DNA of 64,000 bases. It comes from Sycon ciliatum. Its lineage: Eukaryota; Porifera; Calcarea; Leucosolenida; Sycettidae. Positions within the stretch are counted from its first letter, which is position 1. The number at the start of each line of letters is the position of its first letter. Position numbers and translations under genes: made by a program. Under the pieces are notes generated by a model. It made no database searches. It was not told the origin of the DNA and was given only the letters and a program-made list of their open reading frames with translations. Below, piece after piece: positions 12,058 through 22,738 of the stretch. The DNA lies in assembly GCF_964019385.1 (NCBI RefSeq), contig NC_088643.1, positions 73,710,014-73,774,013 on the forward strand, written 5' to 3'.

Positions 12058-12569
12058 CTTCTAATTGAAAGTTGGGTGGTCACAGTACTGAGTACGGTAT
12101 TTATGTTTATTGCAGTGTATGTCAGCATTCCGGCACACATACTAGGACCCGGCATTCCCAGCCGACCCGTGACTGTAGGGTAGAGTACAGTAGAGATCAC
12201 TACAAACTGAGCCGTGCAGCAACTACAGTAGTTCCCAATGAATGGAAGAAGCAACATGGGATCTGGAAGCAAGCAGTGCAGTGCGCTTTGAGGCTTCGAA
12301 CGCGAATCAGTAGTCTCTATAGGCCTTATGCACATTGTACAGATGCACGGAGTCCCGTAGAATTTCGTAGAATCCCGTAGGCCCGGTTGGGTGTTGAATG
12401 TGCAGGACCCTATTGTGTTTACTGCTATTTCCACTACGAAACGGGCCCTGAAGGCATTTCATACGAAAACCTTTTCCGGCGAAGATCTAGCTTGTCATTG
12501 GTTCAATCCCAAAGTGAGGAAGCTGGAAAAGCGATTATTCAGCAGGCGCATCGGAACGACTTTGGAGGT

Positions 12570-12789
12570 GGGGCGGCCATGGAAGGGGGGGGGTGCGGGG
12601 GTCCTCCCCCGGGAAAAAATTCAAAAATTGAAGCCAATTGCAAGCATTTCCGGGCATTTGGTGCCATTTCAGTGTACGGTAACTACAATGAAAGATTTTT
12701 TGATTCTGCAAAAAAACAAGATGCTACGATCGGGGACAAACATTACCCTCCCCGGGAAGAAATTCAAAAATTGAAGCCAACTGCAAGCA
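12570..12789. repeat. ~150-bp repeat family, split copy (left part)
   Basis: One copy runs from about 12600 (CCCGGGAAAAAATTC…) to about 12750. A second starts at about 12752 (CCCGGGAAGAAATTC) and is interrupted after TGCAAGCA at 12789 by the LINE fragment. Its remainder resumes at 13746 with CAAGCATTCCCAGGCATTTGG. Confidence 0.7.
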
Positions 12790-13745
12790 CAGGAAACGAA
12801 GACACAGATCATGTCGATATCGCCAGTACGATCTCAAACATTTGACTTGCAACTGCAATGTAATGGACTGCCTCTGCCAACTGTTCCCTCTGCGAAATAT
12901 TTAGGTCTCCACTTTGATGCGGACATGAGCTGGAACACCATGGTCGACCACGTCGCACGGGGCGTTGCGTCGAAAGTTGGCGTGCTCAGACGATACGCTA
13001 CGTTCCTGCCTTTTCAATGTCGCATAGCCTATTTTCGTTCTTTCATTTTATCACACTTTATGTATGCCGCTTCTGCTTACCTACCATTTCTCACGGCGTA
13101 TCAAAGTCGACGGCTTAATGGGCTCTTCAAGCGTGCTGTACGCACAGTCTGTCGGGTACCTCCCGGGACACCCACAAGCAATATTCTTACACGCATGAAC
13201 ATCCAAACATTGACCACATACGCCAACATGCACCTTCTGGTTTTTATCTGGCGTTGTCTCCATGACTCCTCTAACATCAGCATGTTGTTCGCTAACTTTT
13301 TCAGCCCCAGTAATTCCACTCAAACTCGTGGTGGGCACAGCAATTTACTGATTGTCCCAGCCAGCCCAACTGCATATCTTGCCAAACGTGTTACCTATGC
13401 TGGGACCATCTTATGGAACCAGCTCCCCGCTGCGGTCAGGCAAGAAAGAAAACGCAATCGCTTTAAGTCAATGGCTCTTGCCTTTTTGCTTACCAGATAA
13501 ATAAGCCTTTTTACAAATGCTGTATGCACTGCTCTTTACGTTATTTTCTCCCTATGCAAGTCGCAACTCCTGTTTTGAGTTGTTTTTCTTCTCTCTTTTT
13601 CTTTCCCTACTAGTTGCTGTTACACTCACTGATCCTTATGCACAGATATACAGCATTCCCTCACTAGTGGGACCATTGTTATTAGGCTAGGGCCTGTTTT
13701 GGACTTCCCACTCTAAATAAAGAATACAAACAAACAAACAACAAA
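12790..13745 (+). mobile_element. 5'-truncated non-LTR retrotransposon, nested in a repeat
   Basis: The fragment starts abruptly inside the reverse transcriptase, at KTQIM, and ends in an AATAAA signal (about 13714) and a (CAAA)n tail. The hexamer CAAGCA occurs at 12784-12789 and 13746-13751 and probably is the target duplication, though the CAAA tail partly confounds this. Removing 12790-13751 restores the interrupted repeat unit exactly. Confidence 0.8.
12811..13500 (+). pseudogene. Reverse transcriptase C-terminal fragment of a LINE
   Basis: About 229 residues remain of a much larger pol protein. Visible landmarks are AKYLGLHFD after the catalytic palm, a run of basic helical thumb/connection sequence, and LWNQLPAAVR near the end, a signature of Jockey/CR1-group C-termini. 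The polymerase palm (FADD) and endonuclease are absent, so the copy is dead on arrival. The frame itself is open, suggesting a fairly recent insertion. Confidence 0.8.
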
Positions 13746-13850
13746 CAAGCATTCCCAGGCATTTGGTGACATTTCAGTGTACACGGTCTTTTGATTCTGC
13801 AACAAACCACGATTGGGGACAAGGATTTGCCAAGTTTGCGCTGAGATCAT
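13746..13850. repeat. ~150-bp repeat family, split copy (right part)
   Basis: This continues the repeat interrupted at 12789: CATTTGGTGACATTTCAG and TTTTGATTCTGCAA match the unit at about 12655-12710. Confidence 0.65.
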
Positions 13851-14906
13851 CGCGCTTTGTTGCAGTGTGCTCAAAAAAAAAACAAAAAAAAAACGGCAGA
13901 AAAAGTGGGGCGGCCATGGCCGCCCCGGCCGGTGCGGTTCCGACGCCCTTGTTCAGTTACCATGAATTATGAGGCTACATGGATCAAACACGCATGTATA
14001 GCACACAATGAACACCCAACCGGGTATGTACACACCTACGGCCCTAGTACAGAACTTCGTACATCTGTACAACGTGCATAACTGGACCATCTGAAGCCCA
14101 GTGAGTGGTTAAAGGCGAAACTTCAAGTGGCAATTTAGCACAACACGTGTTTCTAGCCAACCTACTTGGGGTGGGTAGGATAGGAGAATGTAGGAGAGCG
14201 TAGACCCCCCCCCCCCCCCCGCGTATTCTGGTGGTGTGCCCTCCTAGGAAAAGGGCAGCCCACCCGCAGTATTACAGTGAAATTTCAAAATAATGCTTGA
14301 CAGGAATGTGTCCTGCACTTCCTGGGACCTGGTGCCATCCTCCAGAGTCTCTAGCTCCAACGTTTGATGGCAGCTCTGATGAAGCTGTACTACATCCAAG
14401 GGCCTCCCCAGATCACTGTTTTGCTGGCACCAACCAACGTCCCCCGATACACGCCTCTTGCGCACACAACACCAGCCTCAGGAGTACCATTGGCTCAAGC
14501 TCCAGTGTACACCCCTCGGATAGCGCCTGATCAAGTCCCATTTCTTTCTCCTTTTTAACCATCACAATTCACACCCTGGAACACCCTACCTGCAAGCCTG
14601 CTAGGACTAGAACCTCACCCAAGGCCTTCCCTATTAAAATAATACATTCTGCTACTATTCTACTACCTCCAAACCTGTTAGCAGTCTCTAAGGACCCAAG
14701 CTGCACATGTTGGCTCTGCTCTATATCTACTGCGGGTAACTAGCGTGCCCTGCCTTCTCATTTTATTGTTGTGCATAACAATTACTTGCACATACGACTC
14801 GTATGTCCACTGCGTGCCACTAACTCGATAAAAGGCACATTTCAATCTTGGGCGAAATCATTTACAGGCTCCATCCTCACTCCTCCCTGCACACTCTCCT
14901 TCTTAA

Positions 14907-15766
14907 AGGGGAAGTTAAGCCTAAAATCAATGTTTCACCAGTTGTAGTCTTCGGGGTGCTGAGTCGAATGGTCTTGGTCCGAGGAAGCTGAGACGCTCCC
15001 TTCCCCCTTAATTCCTAAACGATCTCGCGCACTTCCACCAAAACTGGGTGACTGCGCCCTACTAGATCATAGTAAATGGAGATTTGCATGCAAAATGTCA
15101 CTAAAAGCGCCATTTCGTTCTTATAAAAGCATGGATGACCGCGATTGGCCCTTATGTTGTAGTCTTTTGGACGCTGAGTCGACTGGTTTTTGTCCGAAAA
15201 GGCTGCAATGCAGCGTTCGGGCCTTGTTCCCAATCGAACATGGTTGAACAAGCGGTCACGTGCTCCTGCGTACACCAGTCATCTGGTCACCGCCCCAGCA
15301 GGGTACAACTTACAGCCTGTTTGGGTGCATTCCTGTCACTCGACTTGAACTCGAGTTGAACCTTGGTGTGAAAGTTGGCGCCTGCTGGGGCGGTGACCAG
15401 ATGACTGGTGTGCGCATGAGCACGTGACCGCTTGTTCAACCATGTTCGATTGGGAATAATGTCCGAACGCTGTATCGCAGCCTTTTCGGACAAAAACCAG
15501 TCGACTCAGCGTCCAAAATACTACAACATATGGGCCAATCGCGGTCATCCGTGCTTTTATAAGAACGAAATGGCGCTTTTAGTGACATTTTGCATGCAAA
15601 TCCTCATCTAGTAAGGCGCAGTCACCCAGTTTCGGTGGAAGTGCACGAGTTCGATTGGGAATAAAGGTGGAAGGGAGCGTCTCAGCTTCCTCGGACCAAG
15701 ACCATTCGACTCAGCACCCCGAGGACTACAACTGGTGAAACATTGATTTTAGGCTTAACTTCCCCT
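14907..15766. mobile_element. 860-bp foldback element with ~390-bp arms
   Basis: Left arm 14907-15302 (AGGGGAAGTTAAGCC…) is the reverse complement of right arm 15381-15766 with scattered differences, around a 78-base spacer centred on TTGAACTCGAGTTGAA. Both arms carry ACGTG words and a mirrored 70-residue frame that is clearly a by-product. A TAA lies just outside each end, possibly a 3-bp Harbinger-type target duplication. There is no transposase, so it is non-autonomous. Confidence 0.85.
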
Positions 15767-16589
15767 GTAATTTACCCCTTCTGTCTTTCCTCCTCCAAGT
15801 GCGTTTGTGCAGGCCATGCCTCCAAGACCAGTGGGCAGTGGTGGGATGAGCCCCATGCATACCCAGTGACATCCTCTCTAGTGCCCACTAGTGCCCTGTG
15901 GTTCCCTTGTTTCTTGTCTTGTGTCAAAGTCACCTGAACTCCCCCCCCCCCCCCCAATGTCCTGATGAGATTAGAAACGAGAGAGCTTGGAAGCTCAGGG
16001 CCCTACGCTATGTTTTATGCTTTTTTGCCTAGCTCATCGTACATGTTATAAGAACTGATGGAATTGTCTTTTTCCGTTGATTGGCCACATCACTGTATTG
16101 CAAAAACGTTTCAATCGGTTTGAATATTATGAGTTAGGCAAAAGTATTTGCAGAATTTATTGTGGATTGTTATTTCTCTAATAATCATCTACTTTTGTTT
16201 TGCTCCTTCTTTAATTTTTATCTCCTTATATTGTAAATCAACAAATTTTGGCCGATGAGAAATAGAAACCTCTCGATTAGAGAGGTTAAGATGCACGTTA
16301 TTTCCGACGTGACGCGCAGTTTCACGTCAAATTTGAAATCGATCGGTATTTTTGCTCTCACATGCATCCATTGCTCAATCATGCATCATTTGCCTATATG
16401 ACAAACGTTGGCCTGCGATTTACTTTGGCCGGTTGGTACCAAGCGGCGAAATCAGCAAAATTAAATCGCCAGCGAACATTAGTTGATTTTAATACAGGAA
16501 TCGGATTTTCTGGCCTTTTTGTAGTAATACATGTACATAATCATTGACCTGTTGAGCCAATGACGACGCCGAATGCATGGTTGCCTGTG

Positions 16590-16865
16590 GAGCACATTAC
16601 ATAACTTTACAGTCTCCTAAAATACGTATCCTGTCCGACGGCAAAAGAGGCTGCAGATTTAGTTTTTCTGCGCGTCGACGGGATGTCTGCGACGCGAAAG
16701 TTCAGCTCGCGTTATTTGGCTCGCACGTCGAAAAAATCAACGCGAGTGACCTGCTGCTCACGTCGAAATTTGGACATTACATAACTTTACAGTCTCCTAT
16801 ATAAATACGTATCCTGTTCGACGGCAAAAGAGGCTGCAGATTTAGTTTTTCTGCGCGTCGACGGG
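16590..16865. repeat. ~190-bp direct duplication
   Basis: ACATTACATAACTTTACAG at about 16596 and 16775 begins two copies. Both continue through ACGGCAAAAGAGGCTGCAG to CTGCGCGTCGACGGGATGTC. The second copy leads directly into the 69-bp tandem array. Confidence 0.8.
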
Positions 16866-17141
16866 ATGTCTGTCCTGACGTTTACTGGGACCGGCGCTGA
16901 CTCTGCCGATCACGGGCGTTCTGGACTCGACGGGATGTCTGTCCTGACGTTTCCTGGGACCGGCTTAGACTCTGCCGATCACGGGCGTTCTGGACTCAAC
17001 GGGATGTCTGTCCTGACGTTGCCTGGTACCGCCGGACTCTACCGATCACGGGCGTTCTGGAGTCGACGGGATCTCTCTTCCGACGTTTCCTGTGACCGGC
17101 ACTGAATCGCTCGTTCACGCTTATTTTGGAGACGACGGGAT
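16862..17141 (+). repeat. 69-bp (23-codon) tandem repeat array
   Basis: Copies start with GACGGGATGTCTGTCCTGACG-type sequence; the ATG/ATC of successive copies falls at 16866, 16935, 17004, 17071 and 17140. Because 69 is divisible by 3, the first three copies stay open as repeats of the type MSVLTFPGTG. Later copies lose the frame (67-base step). I regard it as a minisatellite in an intron rather than a gene. Confidence 0.8.
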
Positions 17142-17792
17142 CTCTCTTCCAAAGTATGTTTATGCTGACGCATCCTATCACCTAATCGGCATCTATTCTA
17201 ATTTAATTTCCTCCTCGTCTCCCTATTTCTTTCCAAATCCCCCTCTACATCAGGGAGTCGTGTGCATAATACGACGAATATTGGTACGGTACGGGACAGA
17301 TACAGGAGCCCGCAAATATTGTGGACAGCTGTTATGTACAATCCTGTAGAGCCTTTGTAGTCACAGATACGGGACAGATACGGGACAGATACGGGATAGC
17401 GCCAGGCGTGACACAAACAAACAAACAAACACACACACAAATACCAAATTAAAGCTGTGTGGACCCTGGCTAGCGCCAGACGTTACTGAAGTAACGTCTT
17501 CTGCATAGCTACGGGAATAATAATAATTACCGTACACATGTACAGACGTGGCCAACGACATCCAACCTGTGAACGGAAGGCAGCGCCAAGGCTCATGTCG
17601 CCCTGGGATGGGTTTTGGACCGTGCATGATATAAGAGAAATGGAAACTACATGACTCGTGGGTCGGATTTCAAGTCTTTGGCCACGCCTGTACTTCACTC
17701 AACTAGATCTTGCATTCCGGCTCCACACCTATTTTCTGTATTTTGTATTCGTGGATTCTCCACAGGAGAATGATATTCCGTTGCGTGCTTAC

Positions 17793-18143
17793 CAAACTCT
17801 GCACGATCCAGCCCAATGCCAAGCCTATGTCACGCTTTCTACAAGCCATCTCTTCCCTGCTGACAACAGGTATCGACTTCGCGCTGCCGCCGGCGTCTTC
17901 CGGGGACGTGGCCTCGTCATCCGGCGTGTCCGTAGATCTACGGCCTGTACGGGTGCAGGTAGTTTCGCCGGCAGCAGCAGCACCCTGCATCACTTCATCA
18001 TGTGCGCGTACGCGCCCCTGTATGTTCTGCACAGCAATCCTGCACTTGAGTTTGAGCGAGGAGTGTGAACGGACCAGGCGCTTCTCCGCCGACACGAACG
18101 TCTCGCTGGTGGAGATTACACTAGGAGGACTCTGCACAGCCAT
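17793..18143 (-). CDS. Exon 1 (start) of Ser/Arg-rich protein with a FAM167-like helix
   Basis: The ATG at 18141-18143 sits in an ideal ACCATGG context with an in-frame TAG four codons upstream. The exon is exactly 117 codons and ends at TTG|GTAAGC, a strong donor, at phase 0. With 809 bases from exon 2 and 2239 from exon 3 the coding total is 3399 = 3 x 1133, giving 1132 residues. The last part (RKRDIGLALGWIVQSL) joins KELRQTDVDL to make a helix with the spacing W-I-x3-L-x-E-x-R-x2-D-x2-L. That resembles the single conserved helix of the FAM167 family (A-W-L-x3-L-x-E-M-R-x2-D). The resemblance is from memory and unproven; the molecular function is unknown. Confidence 0.7.
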
Positions 18144-19470
18144 GGTTGTTAGCTAGGGAGGCCAGGGTGGACTCCCCTGTACTCTGGACTAGAGTTGAAG
18201 GGACAACCGTTGTGACGGATATTGGCCTGGCGGCTAGATCAATCGTCGGCACGGTCGTCGCCGTATCGACAAGAACCACAGGGGAGTGTCATGACGGTGT
18301 GAGCACGGGTGACTTCTGGGATGTACTAAGGAATTAGTTTCATCGGCAAGAAGTCCTGAGAGATTAGCTGGACATACACACTACCACCACACGGGCTAGC
18401 TGAAGCTGAGCCAAACCAACATCAATCGTCCAAGTTAGTTGCATGGACGAGATTTTGCCTATTCTTGGTTCGGTCAAGCGGCGCAGGTCTAGTCACAGTC
18501 TCCCACCGATACTGAGGAGTGAGGTGGCAACGGTATCGGCGAAACGACAGCATCGCCCCGGGGAAAATACTGGAGCTACATTTAGCCGCGGGCCTTGCAG
18601 TTCCAGGCAAGGCTAGGCTGCACCTGGGGTCTACTCTGCGGTCCAGTAGTGGCAGTATTGACTATTGTAACAAAAACTGATATCCAACGTACCAAAACAG
18701 TGTTCTCGCCTCCGCTCCCAGCTTACCCTTGGATTCAAACAGATTCTGTGTATTTGTGGGACAGTTGGACTTGCGTGCAGGCATTGGTCTTCAGCTGCAT
18801 GATCGACACAACAAAAGACTCGGTCATCGAAATGTAACTGTGAATGTGTGACCGTGAAAAGCTTGGACTTCGCTTGAAGTGCTTTGCGTGGTCGGTGCCG
18901 CGTACCGGTCAGTAGGTGTGCACGCGTTCTGCTCTTCGAGTCTGACCTGCCGCCCGATCCCATCCGGCATACGTATTGTGTCTTTGCTGTCTTCCACCAT
19001 GTGTCCATGTCCACTTTTGTGTGTTTCCTGCGCAAATACACAATGTAAAAGGACCGATGACCTCCACTGCTCCAGCTCCTTAGATCATGTAGACCTTACT
19101 ATAGTAAGACTAGTATATAGTATATAGTATACTATATACCAGGGAGTCGTATAGACCCGGGAGGCGACACGCGCATCACTTGTGCACAACCATGATCGAC
19201 TCAACGATTCAAAATATTACGACCTGCTCGGTGTGGGACAAGTCCGTACATAGCCTATAGGCCATAGCGCGCGGGAAATCCGTACATAGCGTCGTCTTCG
19301 TCCTTTCGCTGAACAATTGTGGTCAGACTTTCGATCTCCATTGCCGAAATACAGCCATCTGTGGCCATCGCTGAGGAGTTCACTAATAAAGGGTCTTGTT
19401 CACTGGCTTACTCACCGGCTTTGCACTGCCACTCGAACTCTGAGGCACTTTGACCACCTAAGATGAGGTA
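18144..19470. other. Upstream region of the 18143 gene; no gene seen
   Basis: This is the presumed promoter of the minus-strand gene starting at 18143. No clear TATA box was found. A segment at about 19100-19175 (TATACTATATACCAGGGAG, then GACCCGGGAGGCGACAC) recurs inverted at about 24365-24410. Confidence 0.35.
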
Positions 19471-19477
19471 ATCCTTT

Positions 19478-20045
19478 CTTTACAAATTGCCTCAATATTT
19501 TCTCACCTTTAGGGCAATGAAGTAATTTTTTTCCTCTTGACTAACTTCGACCGACCAAGTTGCCCTGTCCCAGTGATCTACAATACTTATATTGCACATT
19601 TGTGAAATATTGGACCTATCCAGATAAACGAAATGACTTATATTCGAAATTACATTTTCCAAAGTTTTCCTTCACAAATAGTCCCAATTTGTTCTCACCT
19701 TTAGGGCAATGAAGTAATTTTTTTCCTCGTGACTAACTTCGACAGACCAAGTTGCCCTGTCCCAGTGATCTACAATACTTATATTGCACATTTGTGAAAT
19801 ATTGGACCTATCCAGATAAACGAAATGACTTTTATTCGAAATTACATTTTCCAAAGTTTTCCTTCACAAATAGTCCCAATTTCTTCTCACCTTTAGGGCA
19901 ATGAAGTCAATTTTTCTTCAGGACTAACATCGGCTAACAAAGTGGCGCTGTCCCAGTGATCTACAATACTTATAATCATTGCACATGTGAAATATTGGGA
20001 GTCACAGAGTGAGGAAATGGCCTAAATTGAAACTTGAACTGTTCT
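19478..20045. repeat. 192-bp tandem repeat, about three copies
   Basis: TCTCACCTTTAGGGCAATGA occurs at 19501, 19693 and 19885, an exact 192-base spacing. The copies share GACTAACTTCG and CCCTGTCCCAGTGATC. The third copy is the most diverged, and the array fades at about 20045. Confidence 0.9.
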
Positions 20046-20530
20046 GCCAAGTTTTATGCAGTGAACGCAGGGCTGAGAGCCCGCAAGAGCCATCCCGGAA
20101 GATCTTGTGCGCCACCAACCGAACCTTCGGTGAATGTTCACAAGGTTAGAAGCTCGCACAGATAACACACATTGGATGCTAGTAGTAATACAATGTACTC
20201 AGGAATGTGTGCAAATACGACAGAATTAATTCCAAATAAAGTCAACAATAGCTGCCTCAACACAGTGCTATCAACCTTCCGTATTTTCCATATTTGTACG
20301 GAAAATCACTACTTCGTCCGCGCTATGGATTTTGAGAAAAATGTACGGAAAATTGAACGGGATTGATCAGTATGTATAAGCATTGCAAGTGCAAGCTGAG
20401 CGATGAAAAGAAGAGAACCGAGTGGAAAGAAAACGCTGCAGTGGAGAGTCCTTAGAAAAGACTTAAAAAATATAAATAATATCGCTGCACGAGATCATCC
20501 TTATAAGTTATAACGTCAGCTGATCGTACT

Positions 20531-21120
20531 GTGGTTGATTCATACGGCGGTAAATACACACCTGCCTACACACGCTTTCTAAACTGAAAAGTTATTCTGG
20601 CACAGAGCTCTCCTTCCCGCCACCACCACCATCATCAGTTCGCGTCTGGCGCCTAGTCGATGCAGGGTGAGTGGTGTCCGACATAGTAGGCTGGTACATC
20701 AGGTAGCGTATGGCGCATAGCAGATGACACAGCAACAACATAGCTTGATTGCGACGTACCTTTCGTCCCGGCTGGACTCATCAGGCAATCTTCTTCTTAG
20801 ATGTCTTCACAAGGAGCTTGACTCGGGAGAATGAAGTTGAAGACTCCACTGCAACTGCACTTATGGTTGGTTCATATGGTGGTAAATACACACCTGGCAA
20901 TATGGGGGTAAATACACGCCTGCCCAGACACGCTCTCTAAACTGCAAAGTTACTCTGGCACAGAGCTCTCCTTCTCACCACCACCACCACCATCAGTTCG
21001 CGCCTGGCGCCTAGTCGGTGCATGGTTAGCGGTATCCGACATAGCAGGCTGGCACATCAGGTAACGCATGGCACATAGAAGATGGCAACGACATAGCTTG
21101 ATTGCGACGTACATTTCGTT
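20531..21120. repeat. Direct duplication, ~340-bp spacing
   Basis: GGTAAATACACACCTG occurs at about 20550 and 20880, followed in both by CTCTGGCACAGAGCTCTCC-like sequence, a CCACCACCACC tract, TTCGCG…TGGCGCCTAGTCG and CATAGCTTGATTGCGACG. The copies are about 85-90% alike by eye. No protein frame is shared cleanly. Confidence 0.8.
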
Positions 21121-22691
21121 CTCTTGGTTGTACTGTAGCCTGAAAAAGGAAATAAGACAATGCATCCACATGACACAGACAAGTAATTACTGTTACAAAT
21201 AATGCATACTGCTTGATAACAGAGAAAGAAAGTCAGTGGTCACACAAGTTTTTGGTCGTCCCTGAAACGAAGATCGTTCCAGGGGGGGGGGAGCTAAAAT
21301 CTCAGTCGACTGACGCTATGCATACACATGTACATGCATGCGATTTTCGTCGTCCATTCATTTTGGAGGGTGGAGAGGAGGTCCGAGTACGAAATGAATG
21401 TTTTTTTCAGGGATGACTAATCACTTTCGCGATGACCCCTTATTGCATCAATTTATCGTCTGACCTGCGCAAATGAGTCCCACTTTTATTATGTTGGGTC
21501 CAGATTTCAAGACTCGTGAAGTTCGAGGCGAAAAGCAGGCCGATGAAGGGACGCCAGTAATTCAGTCTAGTCCGGTGTCATGGAGAGGGGCCGATGAACC
21601 GGCAACAAGAGAATTCAATACGCATGCTACTCTTCAGTTCATTGCTGGGGAAGACTACTCAAGCCCACGTCACTCCGGCAATTCAACGTACAAATCAGCA
21701 GCAACACTTGCAAACGTATTCCTACCAGCTGACCAGCAAGTTACCAGCCATCAGCTCTTCAAATAATTTCAACTTAACAAAGAGAGGAGATGGACAGATC
21801 GGAAAGTATCGTGGCAAGCTCAGGACAACACACTTCCGGCCCTATGTAACAACAGTGGAAAGTGCGTGCCATGGTATATTTTCGAAGGCATATCAAGAAC
21901 CAGCTAATGTGGACTGGGAGTCCATTTGCATCGTCCGATCAGCTGCTACAAGTGCCGTGAGCCAATGGCAAACACGTTTGACAGAGACTACTACCTCTAC
22001 TGAATGCAACTTTGGCATGGCAGAGATCTACAAGCACGTTATCTTATCTATCAATAGAGTTGTATCCTCGTATGACTATGTGAAGTGTGAGGTCGTACTG
22101 TACTGCAGACGCGTCTACGACCTGGTTGGAAATGTACGCAACAGTTCCCACCCTCTTGACCAGAGATCGCACACACCCAAGGGTTTTGATGGGTTTGTAC
22201 GACTCCCAGCTCTTGACTTTTGTTGGGTGTACGAGACGCACGCACAGTTTTCTTAGGGTTAGTACTTTTTCATGTAGTACTCAGGGCCTGCTCTAGACAT
22301 TCAACACAGCCCGGTCAGAGTGTACCTGGTGCATGCAGGCCAGCCGGGTCAGATCATCCGGCAGAAAAACAACCAAAAAGCCTGCTCAAAACGACGTAAA
22401 ACAGAAAGGCGAATTTATTACCGGTAATCGTTTAGAGAACAACAAGGCGAACTATCAAAGTCTGCAAATGTAGAAGGTAAACGACATTACGTGAAGAATG
22501 CAAAGCAGTTCCATTGGATTCTGATTTAACAATTTGAAAAATTGGAATTCTGGTTTCTAATTAGTGCTAGTAGCAGGACGAACATGTTCACATAATAGAG
22601 CACTAGGGGGTGCCTGCAGCACCCAGGAGCCGAGCAGCATGCCGATAATTCGAAGCAGTGAGTTCTTACCTTTCAACCACGCATCGCGAGC

Positions 22692-22738
22692 AAATCCACC
22701 GCCGCTCGTGTTCCCGAAACACGAGCGGCGGTGGATTT
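22692..22738. repeat. Perfect 21-bp hairpin with 5-base loop
   Basis: AAATCCACCGCCGCTCGTGTT (22692-22712) pairs with 22718-22738 around CCCGA, with no mismatch. The stem is GC-rich and stable. No T-run follows, so it is not a simple terminator; its role is unknown. Confidence 0.85.

Larger units (their letters stand above)
10838..17792 (-). other. Intron 1 of the FAM167-like-helix gene (~7 kb)
   Basis: Donor TTG|GTAAGC at 17792, acceptor TAG at 10838. It is packed with repeats: a minisatellite against the acceptor, a MITE, a nested LINE fragment, an 860-bp foldback and 69-bp tandem repeats. Further small exons cannot be excluded, but the two flanking exons already join in phase. Confidence 0.55.

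Noticed and set aside
12009-12434. 141-codon minus-strand frame
   Set aside because: It overlaps the MITE end and has no family features; similar short frames occur on the opposite strand.
15135-15548. Near-identical small frames on both strands (starting MTAIGPYVVVFW)
   Set aside because: Mirror images caused by the 860-bp foldback, not two genes.
19478-20045. CRISPR array
   Set aside because: Repeats are 192 bases without short repeat/spacer structure, and the DNA is eukaryotic.
21594-22256. 220-codon plus-strand frame
   Set aside because: No start context, motif or splice partner recognised. It could be real, but nothing in the sequence supports it beyond length.
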